DNA from: Thinopyrum elongatum
Lineage: Eukaryota; Streptophyta; Magnoliopsida; Poales; Poaceae
Direction: 5' to 3'
Assembly (NCBI GenBank): GCA_011799875.1
Contig: CM022300.1
Span: forward strand, 106,963,201-107,027,200
Length of the DNA: 64,000 nt
The notes beneath the pieces were generated by a model, which was given only the letters and a program-made list of their open reading frames with translations, did not search any database and had not been told where the DNA came from. This document shows positions 10,144 to 22,064 of the stretch, piece by piece; the first letter of the stretch is position 1; the number at the start of each line of letters is the position of its first letter. The translations under genes and the position numbers were made by a program.

Positions 10144-11410
10144 CACTACAAAAAAATACACTTCCGTGATGATACGTGTTTGTCACAGTAGGTCACATTT
10201 TCTGTCATGCATGTACATCCATGACGATTTTATGACAGAATCAAGATAGTCATACATGTGCTGTCGTAGAAGTGTTCCATGACAATACCAAAATTATCAT
10301 CACGGAAGTGTCCACTTCCATGATGATAAATGGAGCATCATGGAAGTGTTTTTGTCAAGGGTAACCGACACGTGGCATCCACAGTAACGGGTCACCGTTA
10401 AGCTATTGGGTTCCAGTTTGGATCCGATAACCCATTAACAGCCTTGACCAATGGGGATTTTCCATGTGTAAAATTCTGATTCGCCGAAGGATCCATGTGT
10501 CAGCTCAGCCTTTGGACAGATGTCATCCAGCCAATGGACGGGACGCGCATATGATAAGTCGACACGTGGCTTGGCCCAACAGTGGCCCATTCAGGTTAAA
10601 AGGCCGGTCCTGTCAAAATAAGCGAGCCGGCCCATTAGCGGCCTACTTGCATCAGGCCCATTCACAACCACGGCCCATATGAGTTACACAGAATCGGCCC
10701 ATCAAAGGCCCATTTTAGATTTGACAACTTCCGGCCCATCGTTAGTTCCAACCCGTTAACGGCCCGCTACGTCTTTGGGCTCAATTACGACCCGACCTTC
10801 TTTCGGCCTGTTACCAGCCCATTATAGATATGGACCAATATGCCGCCGGTACGTCTTTCGGGCTTTTCTCGGCCCATTCTGTAGTTGGGCCAACTTCTAG
10901 GCCGTTGTGACTTTTGGCCTTTCCTCGGCCCATTCTATACATGGGCCAACTTCTAGCCCATTTTGTATTCCGGCCTGTTAACGGCTCGCACAACAGTTGG
11001 GCCTTTGTCGGTGCCACCTGATTTTGGGTTCATTAGCGGCCCATGTTAAGCAGGGCACAATTTCAGCCCGATGAGACTTTCGGCCTGTTAAAAGCCCGGT
11101 TCATAAATTAGGCCTCTTTTGGCCCAAAACACTTTCGTCCTCTTACTGGCCCGTCAAGCAAAAGGGCCGAGACAAAATTGACATTTATTTCGACCTGCTA
11201 GAGGCCCGCGTGCCGTTTCCATTTATACGGCCATATCGAGCTTTCGGCCTGTTAACGGCCTGCTAAGAGCCGTTGTTATGGTGGGCCACATCGATTGGGA
11301 TCCACTAAATATTAGTTGACCAGCCCAATTAAGGCCCTCTTTGACTACACATGTTTGTTCGTTCGGATGGCGTCCAGGTGATGTTTGGGCGTGTTGGCCC
11401 CGTTTCAATG
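10144..11410. mobile_element. CACTA end with GGCCCA subterminal array
   Basis: CACTACAAAAAAATACAC at 10144 is a CACTA terminal motif. ACTTCCGTGATGATA near 10160-10174 recurs inverted as TATCATCACGGAAGT at 10295-10309, forming a terminal hairpin. From about 10560 to 11400 the motifs GGCCCATT, CGGCCTGTTAACGGCC and GGGCC recur every 30-60 bp on both strands, a classic dense subterminal array for transposase-partner binding. The opposite terminus with the inverted motif was not found in the window, so the element is truncated or rearranged. Confidence 0.75.
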
Positions 11411-11702
11411 ACATAGCATATACAAAGAACTATCCTACTCTATACTATCGCCTCTAAAAAACCTACACTATACAATAACGAGACTAAGGCATAGAAACGA
11501 AGAATAATCCTACACTATACTATAAAGAATTTACAGCAAATTATATCCAATGGGCATTATAGTTCAGCACCAGTGATAAAAAAAGCGTACAGAAATAGCA
11601 AATTACATACACTTGGCAAATAAAGCTCATACATCATGGACGCGCATCAACAGAACTTACCATTTGAACTATAATCTCTTCAGAAAATAGGATTGGCCGG
11701 AT

Positions 11703-13221
11703 TCAGATAGCACAAGTTTCAGTCCGCAAAATCTCCAATTCCTTTGTGGTTACCTCAGTGTCTTGTTTCATTTTTTTGACTCCTGCATCTAATACCTGCA
11801 ACTCCAGCCTCAACATTTTGATTACATGTTGAGAATCATATACACGTTGTCTTGCCACTTCTAGTTGATGCTCGAGAACATCAGCACATTCCAATTCTAA
11901 TCCATAATCATTTGGTAACGCCCATGCCGCACTGCTCTGAGATATTTGTGTTGATGTCACTTCATCCTGAAATGTTTCTGTAATTACACATGACTAGGGC
12001 AAAAATATAGTTACAACAATGAAGCGAGCAAGACAGACTATCTTGTACATGGCAAAACAGGACTAACAATAATGTTACACGTCATGAAGCATAAGCAGGT
12101 GATATTTTAAAAATTATAAAATGGTAGTCTGTGCAGCCTGCATACAAAAATCTCTCTTAGCTCACCAGAGTAGCATGATGTTAGGGCCAAATCCAAAACA
12201 CAGACAGGTTACAAATTTAGACCACACGCAGCTACTGAACATTATATATATATATATCATGCGTATAAGTAAGCAAGCAGTTGGCCATTCTGTAGCTTAA
12301 TTAACTAGCTGGAACATTGTGTGCCATGTTCCAGAACGGTCTTAGGGAGCATAATGAACAACAGAGGGATTCATACAAACCTACTACAGCAAGCAAAACT
12401 ATGCAATCATTAGCCTTGTATAAACTAGATTGTGAGCCTCATGCAGTAATAGTTGGTTAATAGACTTCAAAGCTTCAGGCACACTTCGCTAGAGTAATTA
12501 AATGGTAAGGCCTTTAATTATGTCAACTAATAGTTATACAAGTACCCTAAACCAGGCATCATTGTTTGGGCATCTCATTAACTGAGGACAAATAAAGCAA
12601 TTGAAAAGAGCAATTTAACTATGCCTAAAACAAACAAGCAATTGAACTGTTGAGTTGGCAGCATGCATACATGCACGCCTCAATAACATCCATGGCCTAG
12701 CTACATTTACTATATAAAGGAACAAGTAATGTAATATTGTTTGCCCCCTATGAAGTATCTCGACTAGTATGTAATCAAGATCCTAGTAATGATAGGGAGG
12801 CTAATGATGTGAATATGCGTTTGGTTATGACATTTATGACATCAACAACTCTACCATAGCAGGAAGTAGTTTCACACTGTTCACTACTATAAGATGTTTT
12901 AGATATTTAAAAGTAGACTACATCCGTAATGAGTGAAGAGACACATTAAAATGTGTTTACATACATCTGATTTACAAAAAAGTTAGAACATCATATAGTA
13001 GTGAGCGGAGGGAGTTTTAATCAATGGCCCAATGACTGGGTTACAGGTGAATAACCCTACGCAAGCACAATGTCAGACAAATAGGATGTCCTGGTAATTG
13101 TAATACAGTGACTTACCATAACTGGTTGAACAGGCTCAGCGCTGCTCCTCCTTCTCTTGCAAGGCTCCTTCCTAACATCTTGTACTTGGAAATCCTCAAT
13201 CTTATCTTCATTGCACCCCCT
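11703..13221 (-). CDS. CACTA accessory protein, two 3' exons (coiled coil)
   Basis: The upstream exon, 13117-13221 (35 codons), has acceptor CACCTTGCAG and donor GTAAGT and encodes RGCNEDKIEDFQVQDV followed by a basic patch CKRRRSS. The final exon starts near 11981 after TAATTACAG and ends at TGA 11703. Its protein, ending ELEILRTETCAI, is a probable coiled coil (LEHQLEVARQRVY, then MLRLELQVLD and KKMKQDTEV). The 1.1-kb intron between holds AT-rich sequence and a MITE. The upstream exon has a homologue at 15382-15495 and 43215-43328, and conserved splice sites argue that it is real. Earlier exons were not identified and the family is not recognised; it is probably an accessory gene of the CACTA element starting at 10144. 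Confidence 0.5.
12869..13014. mobile_element. Stowaway-like MITE, degenerate
   Basis: The left part TTCACTACTATAAGATGTT is mirrored at the right as AACATCATATAGTAGTGAG followed by CGGAGGGAG. These are the usual ends of Triticeae Stowaway MITEs. The left CTCCCTCC terminus is mutated, so the exact boundary and TA duplication are not clear. It sits in the intron of the accessory gene. Confidence 0.65.
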
Positions 13222-13874
13222 CTGCAAGGTGACACAAACTAGTTACTGGTCTCCTTGGAAGATAAATATGCATACTTTCCAGTCTGTGTACAACACCAAA
13301 GGATGAGTTTATAACAAAACAACACCACATAATGAAACATGCCACATCTCTTGCACACAATGAAATGAGCATTTACTATGTGTGCGCTGTGTAAAAACTA
13401 GGCATACCTTTGAACTGGACCTCCAGGTACTCTTGGAGAGCCTACTTTAGTGTATAGCCAAACATTTATGTCACCTATGAGTTATACAAGCCCCCACTAC
13501 AGCAGCCCTTAGTGTTTAAATCATTGACAAGCTTTGTTAGGTCAAGAACAGTAAGTAATCAAAGCAAACAGTCCTAGTATGGCTGGCTGATACAAACAAG
13601 CAATTGAACAGATGTGTGAGCAAATCTTGCACAACACTAAATTACATATCAAGAAAAGAAGCATAGAAGGAGGCTTAAAGACCATCATTTGACTGACCAG
13701 ATTTAAGGGGCATTTAAACATCATGTGCAATGTATGAACTAACATAAACATTGCATATTTCATATTCTATAATAAAATGCACATGTATTAGGTTATGCCA
13801 TGTATGATGCCTAAATGTACACTATAGCAGGCAGGAGTGATTCATCATTGCACGCACAATTGAATTGCAGGTTA
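13222..13874. other. CACTA-internal intron-like sequence
   Basis: No independent gene is seen. Positions 13380-13480 are diverged copies of 15580-15680, sharing the phrase GGAGAGCCTACTTTAGTG or GGGAGCCTAATGTAGTG at matching spacing upstream of the homologous exon. The two segments therefore descend from one CACTA gene region. Confidence 0.55.
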
Positions 13875-14564
13875 AGGGCCAGTTCTATTCCGCCTTTTCA
13901 GAGCTTATTGTCAAAATAAGCCATAAAAGATGTAAAGAACTCGTTTTTGAGTTATGGGCTTGGGCTTAAACTTATTTCGCTATGGGGGGGGGGGGGTGCT
14001 TCAGGTACAAGCTCACTAAAAATTGAAGGGAAGGGGAATAGCGAAATGACTCTGTTGTCTGCCTATATTACACTCAAAATGCCACTGCTCACGCCCACGT
14101 CACACCAGACCCTCAAGTAAAAACAAACACGCAAGCGTTCATTGCCCTGCCCGCTTGCATCTCCTCTCCCCTTTCCCTCTACCTCGATTCCGCGCCTGCA
14201 GTGCTAGGGTTCCTCCAGCGAGCCGCCGTCACTGGTCCCATCTGGCTTGCTCCTCGACGATGCTCTGTCTAGCTAGGCTACATGGCCGGTGGGTAGGGCC
14301 AAATCTCCTCGGCTGCTCCTCCCTCTGGCACCGCCCCTCATTCTCATGGTCTCCAGCAGCTGCTCCGCTATGGTCCGTCAAACACACTACTCCGGCGGTC
14401 ACCGCACAACTATGGCCGATGCCCCACTCCGACAGAAGGCACCTCATTCCCCCTCCCCTCCTCCCAGGCCATGGCCTTGAGGTGCTGTTGAAGGATGAGT
14501 TCATCCAACAAGGTGAGGATCTCCTCCGATTTTTTGCCAAATTTTCATTCTGACCCGCTATACA
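13875..14564. other. Inserted segment, possible hAT-like end, no clear gene
   Basis: GGGCCAGTTCTATTCC at 13875 resembles the end of grass hAT-type MITEs. GCCTTTTCAGAGCTTATT just inside is inverted near 15211 as ATAAGCTGAAAAGGC, hinting at a 1.3-kb insertion. A 14-G run lies near 13985-13998. Open frames at 14155-14553 (both strands) have no recognisable domain. From 14423 onward the sequence is duplicated at 41256. Confidence 0.4.
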
Positions 14565-14895
14565 ATGAATTGCTATGAGCTGCTGCTGCTGCTGCTGCTA
14601 TATGATGCATTGTTATGAGCTGCTCCTGCTACTGCTATATGATGAATTGCTATGAGCTGTTGCTGCTATATGATGAATTGCTATGAGCTGCTACTGTTGC
14701 TATATGATGAGTTGCTATAAGCTGCTCCTGCTGCTGCTATATGATGAATTGCTATGAGCTGCTCCTACTGCTGCTATATGATGAATTACTATGAGCTGCT
14801 ACTGGTATATGATAAATTGCTAGCTGCTGCTGCTGTTGTATGATGAGTTGCTATGAGCTGCTGCTGTTGCTATATGATGCTTTCAGGTGGTGCTG
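14565..14895. repeat. Minisatellite (GAGCTGCTGCTGCTATATGATGAATTGCTAT)
   Basis: About nine units of 27-50 bp are built from a variable number of CTG/CTC triplets, then CTATATGATGAATTG and CTATGAG. Unit length varies by triplet slippage. The same array recurs at 41395-41725 with different triplet numbers, as expected of two copies diverging after duplication. Confidence 0.9.
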
Positions 14896-15381
14896 CTATA
14901 TGATAATAACCAGCCACTTGGACCATCGAATTTCGATAAATAATGGTTCTTCATTTAAATTTAGGCAATGCGTTCTTCATTTAAATTAGGCAATGGGCTC
15001 TCTATGGAATACATTGACCAAAGTAGATTGTGCGAAGTAGATGGTATCTTTGTATTTGCATTTTGAACAAATATTGGTGGATGTTTTCCTATCATATTAA
15101 TTACTGCACTGGGTTCAATTTGTGATGTTTGCAAGTCAAATTAATTTTCATATGGGCAGCAAAATGACAAAATATAATGAAATCTAGACTTTTCACTGAT
15201 CATACCACAGATAAGCTGAAAAGGCAGGCAATGAAAATAATTGGTTGGCTTATTATCTGGAGCTTATATTCAAAGGTGCTTATTTTCTTAGGATAACTCG
15301 AAATAACTGTCCCTAAGAACCCTGACCAACAACACTGACATACAAATAACATGTCACGATGATTACAACGGAGTGACCTAC
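14896..15381. other. Non-coding CACTA or insert sequence
   Basis: It is AT-rich, with a short direct repeat of TTCTTCATTTAAATT. No gene was found. It is present again at 41726-43214, where a solo LTR interrupts it. Confidence 0.5.
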
Positions 15382-15495
15382 CATAGCACACTGTATAGGC
15401 TCACCGATGCCTCTCCTTTTTTTGCGATGTTCCATGAAATTGCCACATACATCTTGTACTAAGAAATCTTGTACTTTTTCATTGCAGCACCCCAT
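15382..15495 (-). CDS. CACTA accessory exon (38 codons)
   Basis: An acceptor (TCAACTTGCAG) and a donor (GTAGGTCAC) bound a 114-nt open exon: MGCCNEKVQDFLVQDV, then EHRKKRRGIGEPIQ. It is homologous to 13117-13221 (GCNE..VQDF.VQDV, basic patch, EP.Q) and nearly identical to 43215-43328. Protein-level conservation with preserved splice sites supports a coding exon of an unrecognised CACTA gene. Confidence 0.5.
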
Positions 15496-15699
15496 CTGCA
15501 AGTTGACACGGCTAATTTGAGATATCTCTACATGATAATACATTGCATATCCCTTGCGGATATTTAAACCACCAATTAACGATTGTGTGCGTAGCATAAA
15601 CTAGCCATGACTCTGTGTACTGGACTAGCAGGCACTCTAAGGGAGCCTAATGTAGTGCACTGGAATTCCTACATGCCACCTACGATTTTGTGTAATGTA

Positions 15700-15834
15700 C
15701 TACCTCTGTTCCTAAATATATGTCTTTATAGAGATTCCACTATGGACCACATACAGATGTATATAGATGCATTTTTGAGTGTAGATTCACTCATTTTGCT
15801 CTGTATGTAGTATATAGTGGAATATCTAGAAAGA
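15700..15834. mobile_element. Stowaway MITE (Thalos-like), 3' truncated
   Basis: It starts CTACCTCTGTTCCTAAATAT after a TA and contains GAGATTCCACTATGGACCAC, mirrored by GTAGTATATAGTGGAATATC. The right terminus is lost by a 36-bp deletion; the duplicate copy at 43533-43690 is complete. Confidence 0.85.
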
Positions 15835-15882
15835 CATCTACATCTCTAATTTAGCAGCCAATAGTGGAAATCATTGTCTGCA

Positions 15883-16600
15883 CACTACTGCAGGATGCTG
15901 CTAACGCGACACTACGATCAGAGACCCTTTGACGAAACTGTGTGCGATGCATTAATCGCAAACGGAGATGTAAAAAACCCATCAAAAAAGATGCAAAACG
16001 CTTGCGATGGCGGAGACATCAAACACAGTTCAGATTTTAGTTACGTGTGCGATGCGGGGCATACGGTTGATCCATACGAACTGTTTGCGATTAGACAGAA
16101 GAACAGAAACGGGCAACCATATCAATGTGTGTGCGATATACGGCATATAGTTCGCTCCGATGAACTATTTGCTATTAGGGAATGCAATAGAAACGGTCAG
16201 CCAGATCAAGGTGTGTGTGATATACGGCATACGGTTCACTCGGACGAACTGTTTTTGATTAGGGAAGAGAACGGCATACAGTTCACATAGATGAACTATT
16301 TGCGATGAGCCAAAAGAACACAAACGTTTCGTGTAAACAAGATGTGTGTGATACGCAGCAAACAGCCCACTCGGATGAACTGTTTGCGATGAGAAATTAT
16401 AACACAAACGATTACTATAGTTAGTTCGTGTGCGATTCTGTTTGTACAAAAAACTTTGAAAAATGCAAACTAGTTGCTTGCGGTGGCTAGGAGTATCGCA
16501 CACGATGCGTCTGCGAGTACTCATGTGCGATGATTAGTAAGTTACACATACGTTCCCTTATGTTAATACGTGTGTGATAAATAACACATGGCACCGCATA
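15883..16600. mobile_element. CACTA 5' end with 84-bp subterminal repeats
   Basis: CACTACTGCAGGATGCTGCT marks the terminus. GTGCGATGCGGGGCATACGG at 16047, GTGCGATATACGGCATATAG at 16131 and GTGTGATATACGGCATACGG at 16215 are exactly 84 bp apart, and looser GTGTGCGAT copies follow to about 16590. The array precedes the ORF at 16819, so this is probably the 5' end of that element. Confidence 0.75.
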
Positions 16601-16818
16601 TGGTATTCGGGTTGTGTGTGTGCTCCACTTAGTCTTCCTGCGCTCCAGCGAATGCTTCCCGCGCTCCACATGGGTCAATTGTAAAATCCACACCTCTTCC
16701 CTCATCGGTTTCCCGCCACCAGCTAATGGCTTGCTGCATATAGCCCAGGCGGCAACGCACCGTCGGGACACTCTGCACAGATCTAGTCCTCACCCATCTA
16801 CCATTAGTTATTCCAAGC

Positions 16819-17478
16819 ATGCCAGGCAACGACCAAAGCTTCGACATCGACCCCTACCTATGTTACATCTTCGGCGGGGAGAACGAGCTAGAGTAGGTCG
16901 GGGAGCAAGAACTTCCTCGGCCAGTGCAGGCACCATGGCCCATCGGCAGCGATATCGGTGTGACAGTCCTTGGGCGCACAATCGACATATTGCAGAGGAA
17001 GTGTGATGAGCAGTTTGCCATCCACCGTGGAAAAGATCCAGAGCTGCTCGGCGGCATGATCGACGACCCACCCGAAGAGCCGCCGTCACCAGTGCTCATC
17101 GAGAGCCTGATGCCCCACAAGGAATGGGCAGAGGACCTCTGCGATTCAGTTAAGACACAGCCAGCCTGCGGCTTCATCATTGCCGGCGGTGGCCGTGTCA
17201 ACCTCGATCCCGACGATGTGGTGGCCAGGCTCGAGCGCATCCTTGGCAGAGTTGATGTCCCCGACGAAGTAGAACATCGCCAACGTGATATCTTGAGGAT
17301 GCAGGTGATGGACAGAATTTGCTACCAGGCCAGAGACATGGAAATGGAGCGGTTTCGCGAAAATATCATGCGCGCGATTGCATGCTGTCAAGCTCTTCTG
17401 GAAGAGGCCCAGCAGCCCCAAGAGCCTCCCAGCGCCAGCAGCTCCGTAGGCGGAGGCGGGTCGGGACACTTGGAATGA
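16819..17478 (+). pseudogene. CACTA-associated 219-codon ORF with one stop (copy A)
   Basis: The frame runs from ATG 16819 (MPGNDQSFDIDPYL) to TGA 17476-17478, broken only by TAG 16894-16896. It includes WPIGSDIGVTVLGRTID, PPEEPPSPVLIESLMPHKEW, CGFIIAGGGRVNLDPDD and a helical C-terminal half (RQRDILRMQVMDRICYQARD), ending in a Ser/Gly-rich tail. No known domain is recognised. Copy B (44687-45346) has the same length and lacks this stop but has two others, so their common ancestor was probably open. It lies between CACTA subterminal repeats and the LTR of element A. Role unknown. Confidence 0.65.
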
Positions 17479-17722
17479 ACGGCCGCAAGGGTGCTATGCT
17501 GATCATGGAGTCCGAGAAGACCGTTGTCGGAAGGCCGCCAGCTCAGCCTTTTAGCCTATATTTTATTATAATTGTATGCATATGTAGGTCGTGAGTGTTT
17601 TGGGCGTTGCTGCATGTGGCATTTTAAATTATCCTGAATATGTAAGACAATTATTAACCGTTGCCATTGTAAATTTGCCTCAACGGCGAGCAGAGCGCGC
17701 GCAGGGACGCCAGAGCGGAGCG

Positions 17723-18654
17723 TGTCGGGGTACACAAACAGGGGTGTGTGTTTCCCCTGACTGGTGCATGGACAGCATGCCTCCACCATGACAGCGCCAA
17801 GTTTCCAGGACGAGGCCAAGCCGAAGAGACAGCTCTTTAAGAAGTCAAAGGGCGGATCAAGAAGACCAAGACCAACCAAGTGAGCAAGATATCACTAAGG
17901 AAAAACCTCCCTTGCCGGGCAGGCGAGCCTGGCGGGGTCGAGGTCACCCAAAGAACAAGTCTCAAGACTCCCCCGACAGGCTTGCCGGGGACGTCGAGGG
18001 CGGACTTCCCCGCCAAAGCTCCACCGCTCCACCTCACAACAACACAAGTCACCTACCGGTGCGGTGTCGAGCCTCCAAGTGATTAAGTGGCTGTTATTTG
18101 GCACGTGGCAGCCATTTCCGAGGAAGATTACCCCTGTGTGACACCCGTCCGGACGCGTGTCGCACAGGCAGACAGGAGATGACCAAGATGGCACGGCAAG
18201 GCTTGCCGGGCCGCATCTGCAACGTGATGTTAAGCGGTGCATTTAATGCACTTTGTCCTAACTGCCAGAGTTAGGTATGATAGCACTATTTGCTATCCAA
18301 TCAGTACGTAATGACTGATTTGCCATTGTGGTGACCCCTTGACCTATAAAAGGAGGGCCGTGGCAACCTTAGAAAGGATTCAGACCTCTGTACACTCATA
18401 CGCGCGTAGCCGCTCTTGTCCCAAGGCGACCTTGCCGGGCTAGAGCGCTGCGTCTCCACCATGGTCCTTCCATCAATCCACCAAAGCAGGAGTAGGGTTT
18501 TACGCCTCGCGGCGACCCGAACCTAGGTAAAAACTGCTTGTGTCATCGCTGCCGTGCTGCTCTACGCTCTCCGCTCTTTATGCAATGTGCTCTTCCCCCT
18601 TGCCGAACCACAAGGGGCCGATGGTCCCATAGGTGGCCATGTTATCCCACGACA
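17723..18654 (+). repeat. Element A 5' LTR
   Basis: This 932-bp LTR starts TGTCGGGGTACAC and ends CCCACGACA, so it is bounded by TG and CA. It contains CTATAAAAGGAGG near 18344 (the LTR TATA box) and a GTGTGACAC...GTGTCGCAC imperfect palindrome near 18136-18165. It matches 32442-32860 plus 41210-41255, and 45591-46387. Confidence 0.9.
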
Positions 18655-18658
18655 TCTT

Positions 18659-18673
18659 TGGCGCGCCAGGTAG
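18659..18673 (+). other. Primer-binding site of element A
   Basis: TGGCGCGCCAGGTAG begins four bases after the LTR end and has the TGG start of plant tRNA-primed sites. The cognate tRNA was not determined. Confidence 0.65.
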
Positions 18674-18772
18674 GGGGAAGCGCTTGCGCGAACCCGAGGG
18701 TGTAAGCAGCGCGTCGGTGTAAGCAGTGCGTCATCTTCATCATCGTTTTCTTCATCAACGGCTTCATCATCC

Positions 18773-18898
18773 ATGACGCCAAGGAATAACACGACGCAGT
18801 TGATCGGGAAGGAAGCGAGCTCGTTCCTTCGCCCGCCCTGTCCAGTTCCCATCAACATTCTCCACCGCGGCTGCAGCGGCGGTAGGAGAAAGAAATGA
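18773..18898 (+). pseudogene. Possible gag start remnant
   Basis: A 41-codon frame, MTPRNNTTQLIGKEASSF then PVPINILHRG, sits about 100 bp after the PBS where gag normally starts. No gag domain follows; the downstream sequence is non-coding. It may be the stump left by deletion of gag-pol. Confidence 0.4.
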
Positions 18899-19848
18899 CA
18901 GCGGCGCGACAACCCCGAACGGCTCGGGCGGCATGGTAACCATGCGAGCCCCATGCAGAAAAGGGGGCAACGTGATACGGTACATGGTTCCTCTCTCTGC
19001 CACTTTCACTTGTCGACGATCGAGCTACATTGGGTTTAGCGTCGTCAACGTAGATGAGCCCGCGCGAAACTCGGTCTAGTATTTGCCCTGCTAAGGGAAA
19101 TCCTGAGTAGAGCGCCAGTGCGAATTCATTGATTGACGCCCCGGCAAGCAGGCTCCGGCAAGGCCGTCCGCGCCAGCGGCCGTAAGATCATTAAAAATGT
19201 AAGGAGGAGGAGAGAGAAACCGTCCCAGCCTTGCATCGCGTTCTGTCGCTCACAAGATATCTATGATTTCTTCCGGCCCTTGCCGGGAACCTGGAAGCAA
19301 CATGCGAGGCACCATCCTCCCAAGATACGCGGACGCGATGAGTGGCTACGGCTGGAAGGGGGGGAGGAAGCACGGATGAAAGCTAAGTCCACATGATCAT
19401 TGCCCCTTTATAGATCCAGAGTCTGCATTTGCTTATCCCCCAGATACCAATGGGTTTCATATGAAGAAATCTTTTTCGTGTAGTGGCACCTTGACAGATC
19501 GTCTGCGCCCCCGCTCTATTCTGAGCCTGCTCACGGAGCGGGTGGCTGCATCGAAGACTCCTAAGGGAAAAACTTGCCAGGACATGTCCTTGCCAGCCGA
19601 TGCTAAGGACCCGCTCCTCACAGCAATTCCAGCGGCATGTTGCTGGCAGGCAACCAAAACATGTAAAAAGAAACTAACCATACGAACATCCGTGGATAAA
19701 ACGTAAAGGGGATAGCATGCGTTCGGAATTAATTAAACATCAGTTCATCGCGAATAAAAGAAGTACGGTGTCTAAACACATGGCATGCATATGTTTTGTT
19801 ATAGGGCACCACAGCGACGTGAATGGTTCAAGGCCGTGCTTGGCGGCC
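18899..19848. other. Element A non-coding internal sequence
   Basis: No gene is recognised on either strand. A few short open frames have no family features. This is the 3' flank of the antisense gene and the place where gag-pol would be expected. Confidence 0.5.
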
Positions 19849-20506
19849 TTATGGAGCCCTGGGAATGGAGAGCACCTTGTCGGTGTAGGGGGCAGCCTTC
19901 TCCTCGGCGGCAGAAACATCAGCACCTGCCGGGAGCTTCCTGAAGCCATCAGCAAGGTTGAGCTCGGGGTGGCGGTAGGTGAGGTTGCTCAAGACCATGA
20001 AGAGGGCATTGCAGGCAAGCTTTCGAAAAGGGCGTCTCTTCCTTCTTCATGATTCTTCAACCCTTCAATCAACTCGTTGAAGAAGAGCCCTAACTTGACG
20101 CCCGGGACCTCATGTCTGTCCACCGAGAAGACTGGCCCCTCCATGCCCATCGCTGCAATCTGGGCAGTGAGGCGCTCAGCGATGTCGATCAGGCTCTTGA
20201 TCCAAAGGTCGACCTGCTCGGACTGGTTTGCCAGCTTGTCCTCTGCATCCTTTCGAAGGAGTCTCGCGTTGTCCAGATCCTTCATCAGCTGCTTCTCGCG
20301 GACCTTGCCAGATTCAATCGAGCTCTTCAGGGTGCCAACCCTGGCCTTCATGTCTTCAATGGTGCCATTGGCAGTCTCAAGGTCTTGGCTCTTGGAGGAG
20401 AACTGCGATTGCACCTTCTTCAGAAGAATCTCTGCTTTCTGCGCCTCCTCCTTGAGGGTCACGACTTCCTTGGCACTCCCGGCAAGCTCTTCTGTTAGTT
20501 TGGCCA

Positions 20507-22064
20507 TGCTACTTCTTGAGCTTGCGTTGGTTTTTCCCTTGAAGAGGAAAGGGTGATGCAGCACAGTAGAGGTAAGTATTTCCCTCAGTTAAGAACCAAG
20601 GTATCAATCCAGTAGGAGAAGACTGCGCAAATCACCAATACCTGCACAAACAATCAAACACTTGCACCCAACGCGATAAAGGGGTTGTCAATCCCTTCAC
20701 GGTCACTTGCAAAGGTGAGATTTGATAGAGATAGATAAATAAAAGATAAAATATTTTTGGTTTTTTTTGGTATATAGATCTGAAAATAAAAGATTGCAAA
20801 ATAGTAGATTGGAAACTAATATGATGGAAAATAGACCCGCGGGCCATAGGTTTCACTAGAGGCTTCTCTCATGAAGGCAAATAATACGGTGGGTGAACAA
20901 ATTACTGTCGAGCAATTGATAGAAAAGCGCAAAGTTATGACGATATCCAAGGCAATGATTATGCATATAGGCATCACGTCCGTGTCAAGTAGACCGACTC
21001 CTGCCTGCATCTACTACTATTACTCCACACATCGACCGCTATCCAGCATGCATCTAGAGTATTAAGTTCATAAAGAACGGGGTAACGCCTTAAGTAAGAT
21101 GACATGATGTAGAGGAATAAACTCAAGCAATATGATGAAAACCCCATCTTTTTATCCTCGATGGCAACAATGCAATACATGTCTCGCTACCCCTACTTTG
21201 TCACTGGGTGAAATCACGCAAGATTGAACCCAAAGCTAAGCACCTCTCCCATTGCAACAAAAACCAATCTAGTTGGCCAAACCAAACCGATAATTCGAAG
21301 AGAAATACAAAGATATCAAATCATGCATAAAAGAATTCAAAGAAGATTCAAATAATATTCATAGATAAGCTGATCATAAATCCATAATTCATCGGATCTC
21401 GACAAACACACCGCAAAAGAAGTTTACATCGGATAGATCTCCAGGAACATCGAGGAGAACATGGTATTGAGAACCAAAGAGAGAGAAGAAGCCATCTAGC
21501 TATTAGCTATGGACCCGTAGGTCTATGGTAAACTACTCATGCTTCATCGGAAGGGCAATAGGGTTGATGTAGAAGCCCTCCATGATCGATTCCCCCTCCG
21601 GCAGGATGCCGAAAAAGGCCCCAAGATGGGATCTCACAGGAATAGAAGGTTGCGGTGGTGGAAAAGTGTTTTCGTGGATGCTTCTGGTGGTTCTGGAATA
21701 TATGTGAATATATAGGAGGAAGATCTAGGTCAGGGAGTCATCGAGGGGCCCACAAGGTAGGGGGCGCGCCCTCCACCCTTGCCGCCGCCTCGTGGCTCTT
21801 CTGACATGGACTCCAAGTCCCCTGGGTGTCTTATGGTCCAAGAAAAATCATCGTGAAGTTTTATTCCGTTTGGACTCCGTTTGGTATTCCTTTTCTGCGA
21901 AGCTCAAAAACAAGGAAAAAATAGAAACTGGCACTGGGCTCTAGATTAATAAGTTAGTCCCAAAAATAATATAAAATAGCATATTAATGCATAAAAAACA
22001 TCCAAAAAAGATAATATAATAGCATGGAACAATAAAAAATTATAGATATGTTGGAGACGTATCA
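20507..22064 (-). repeat. Athila element 1, 3' LTR
   Basis: The LTR is 1,558 bp. On the element strand it begins TGATACGTCTCCAAC and ends with AGTAGCA. A purine-rich AAGCTTGGGGATGC tract abuts it at 22065-22078, the likely polypurine tract. Confidence 0.9.

Noticed and set aside
14155..14553. Open frames of 103-132 codons on both strands
   Set aside because: They overlap each other, show no domain, and the copy B versions differ by frameshift. GC-rich chance frames fit better.
15874..16290. 138-codon frame with CVCDIRH repeats
   Set aside because: Not listed as a gene because it lies entirely in CACTA subterminal repeats of 84 bp, which keep any frame open by arithmetic. Kept as a finding only.
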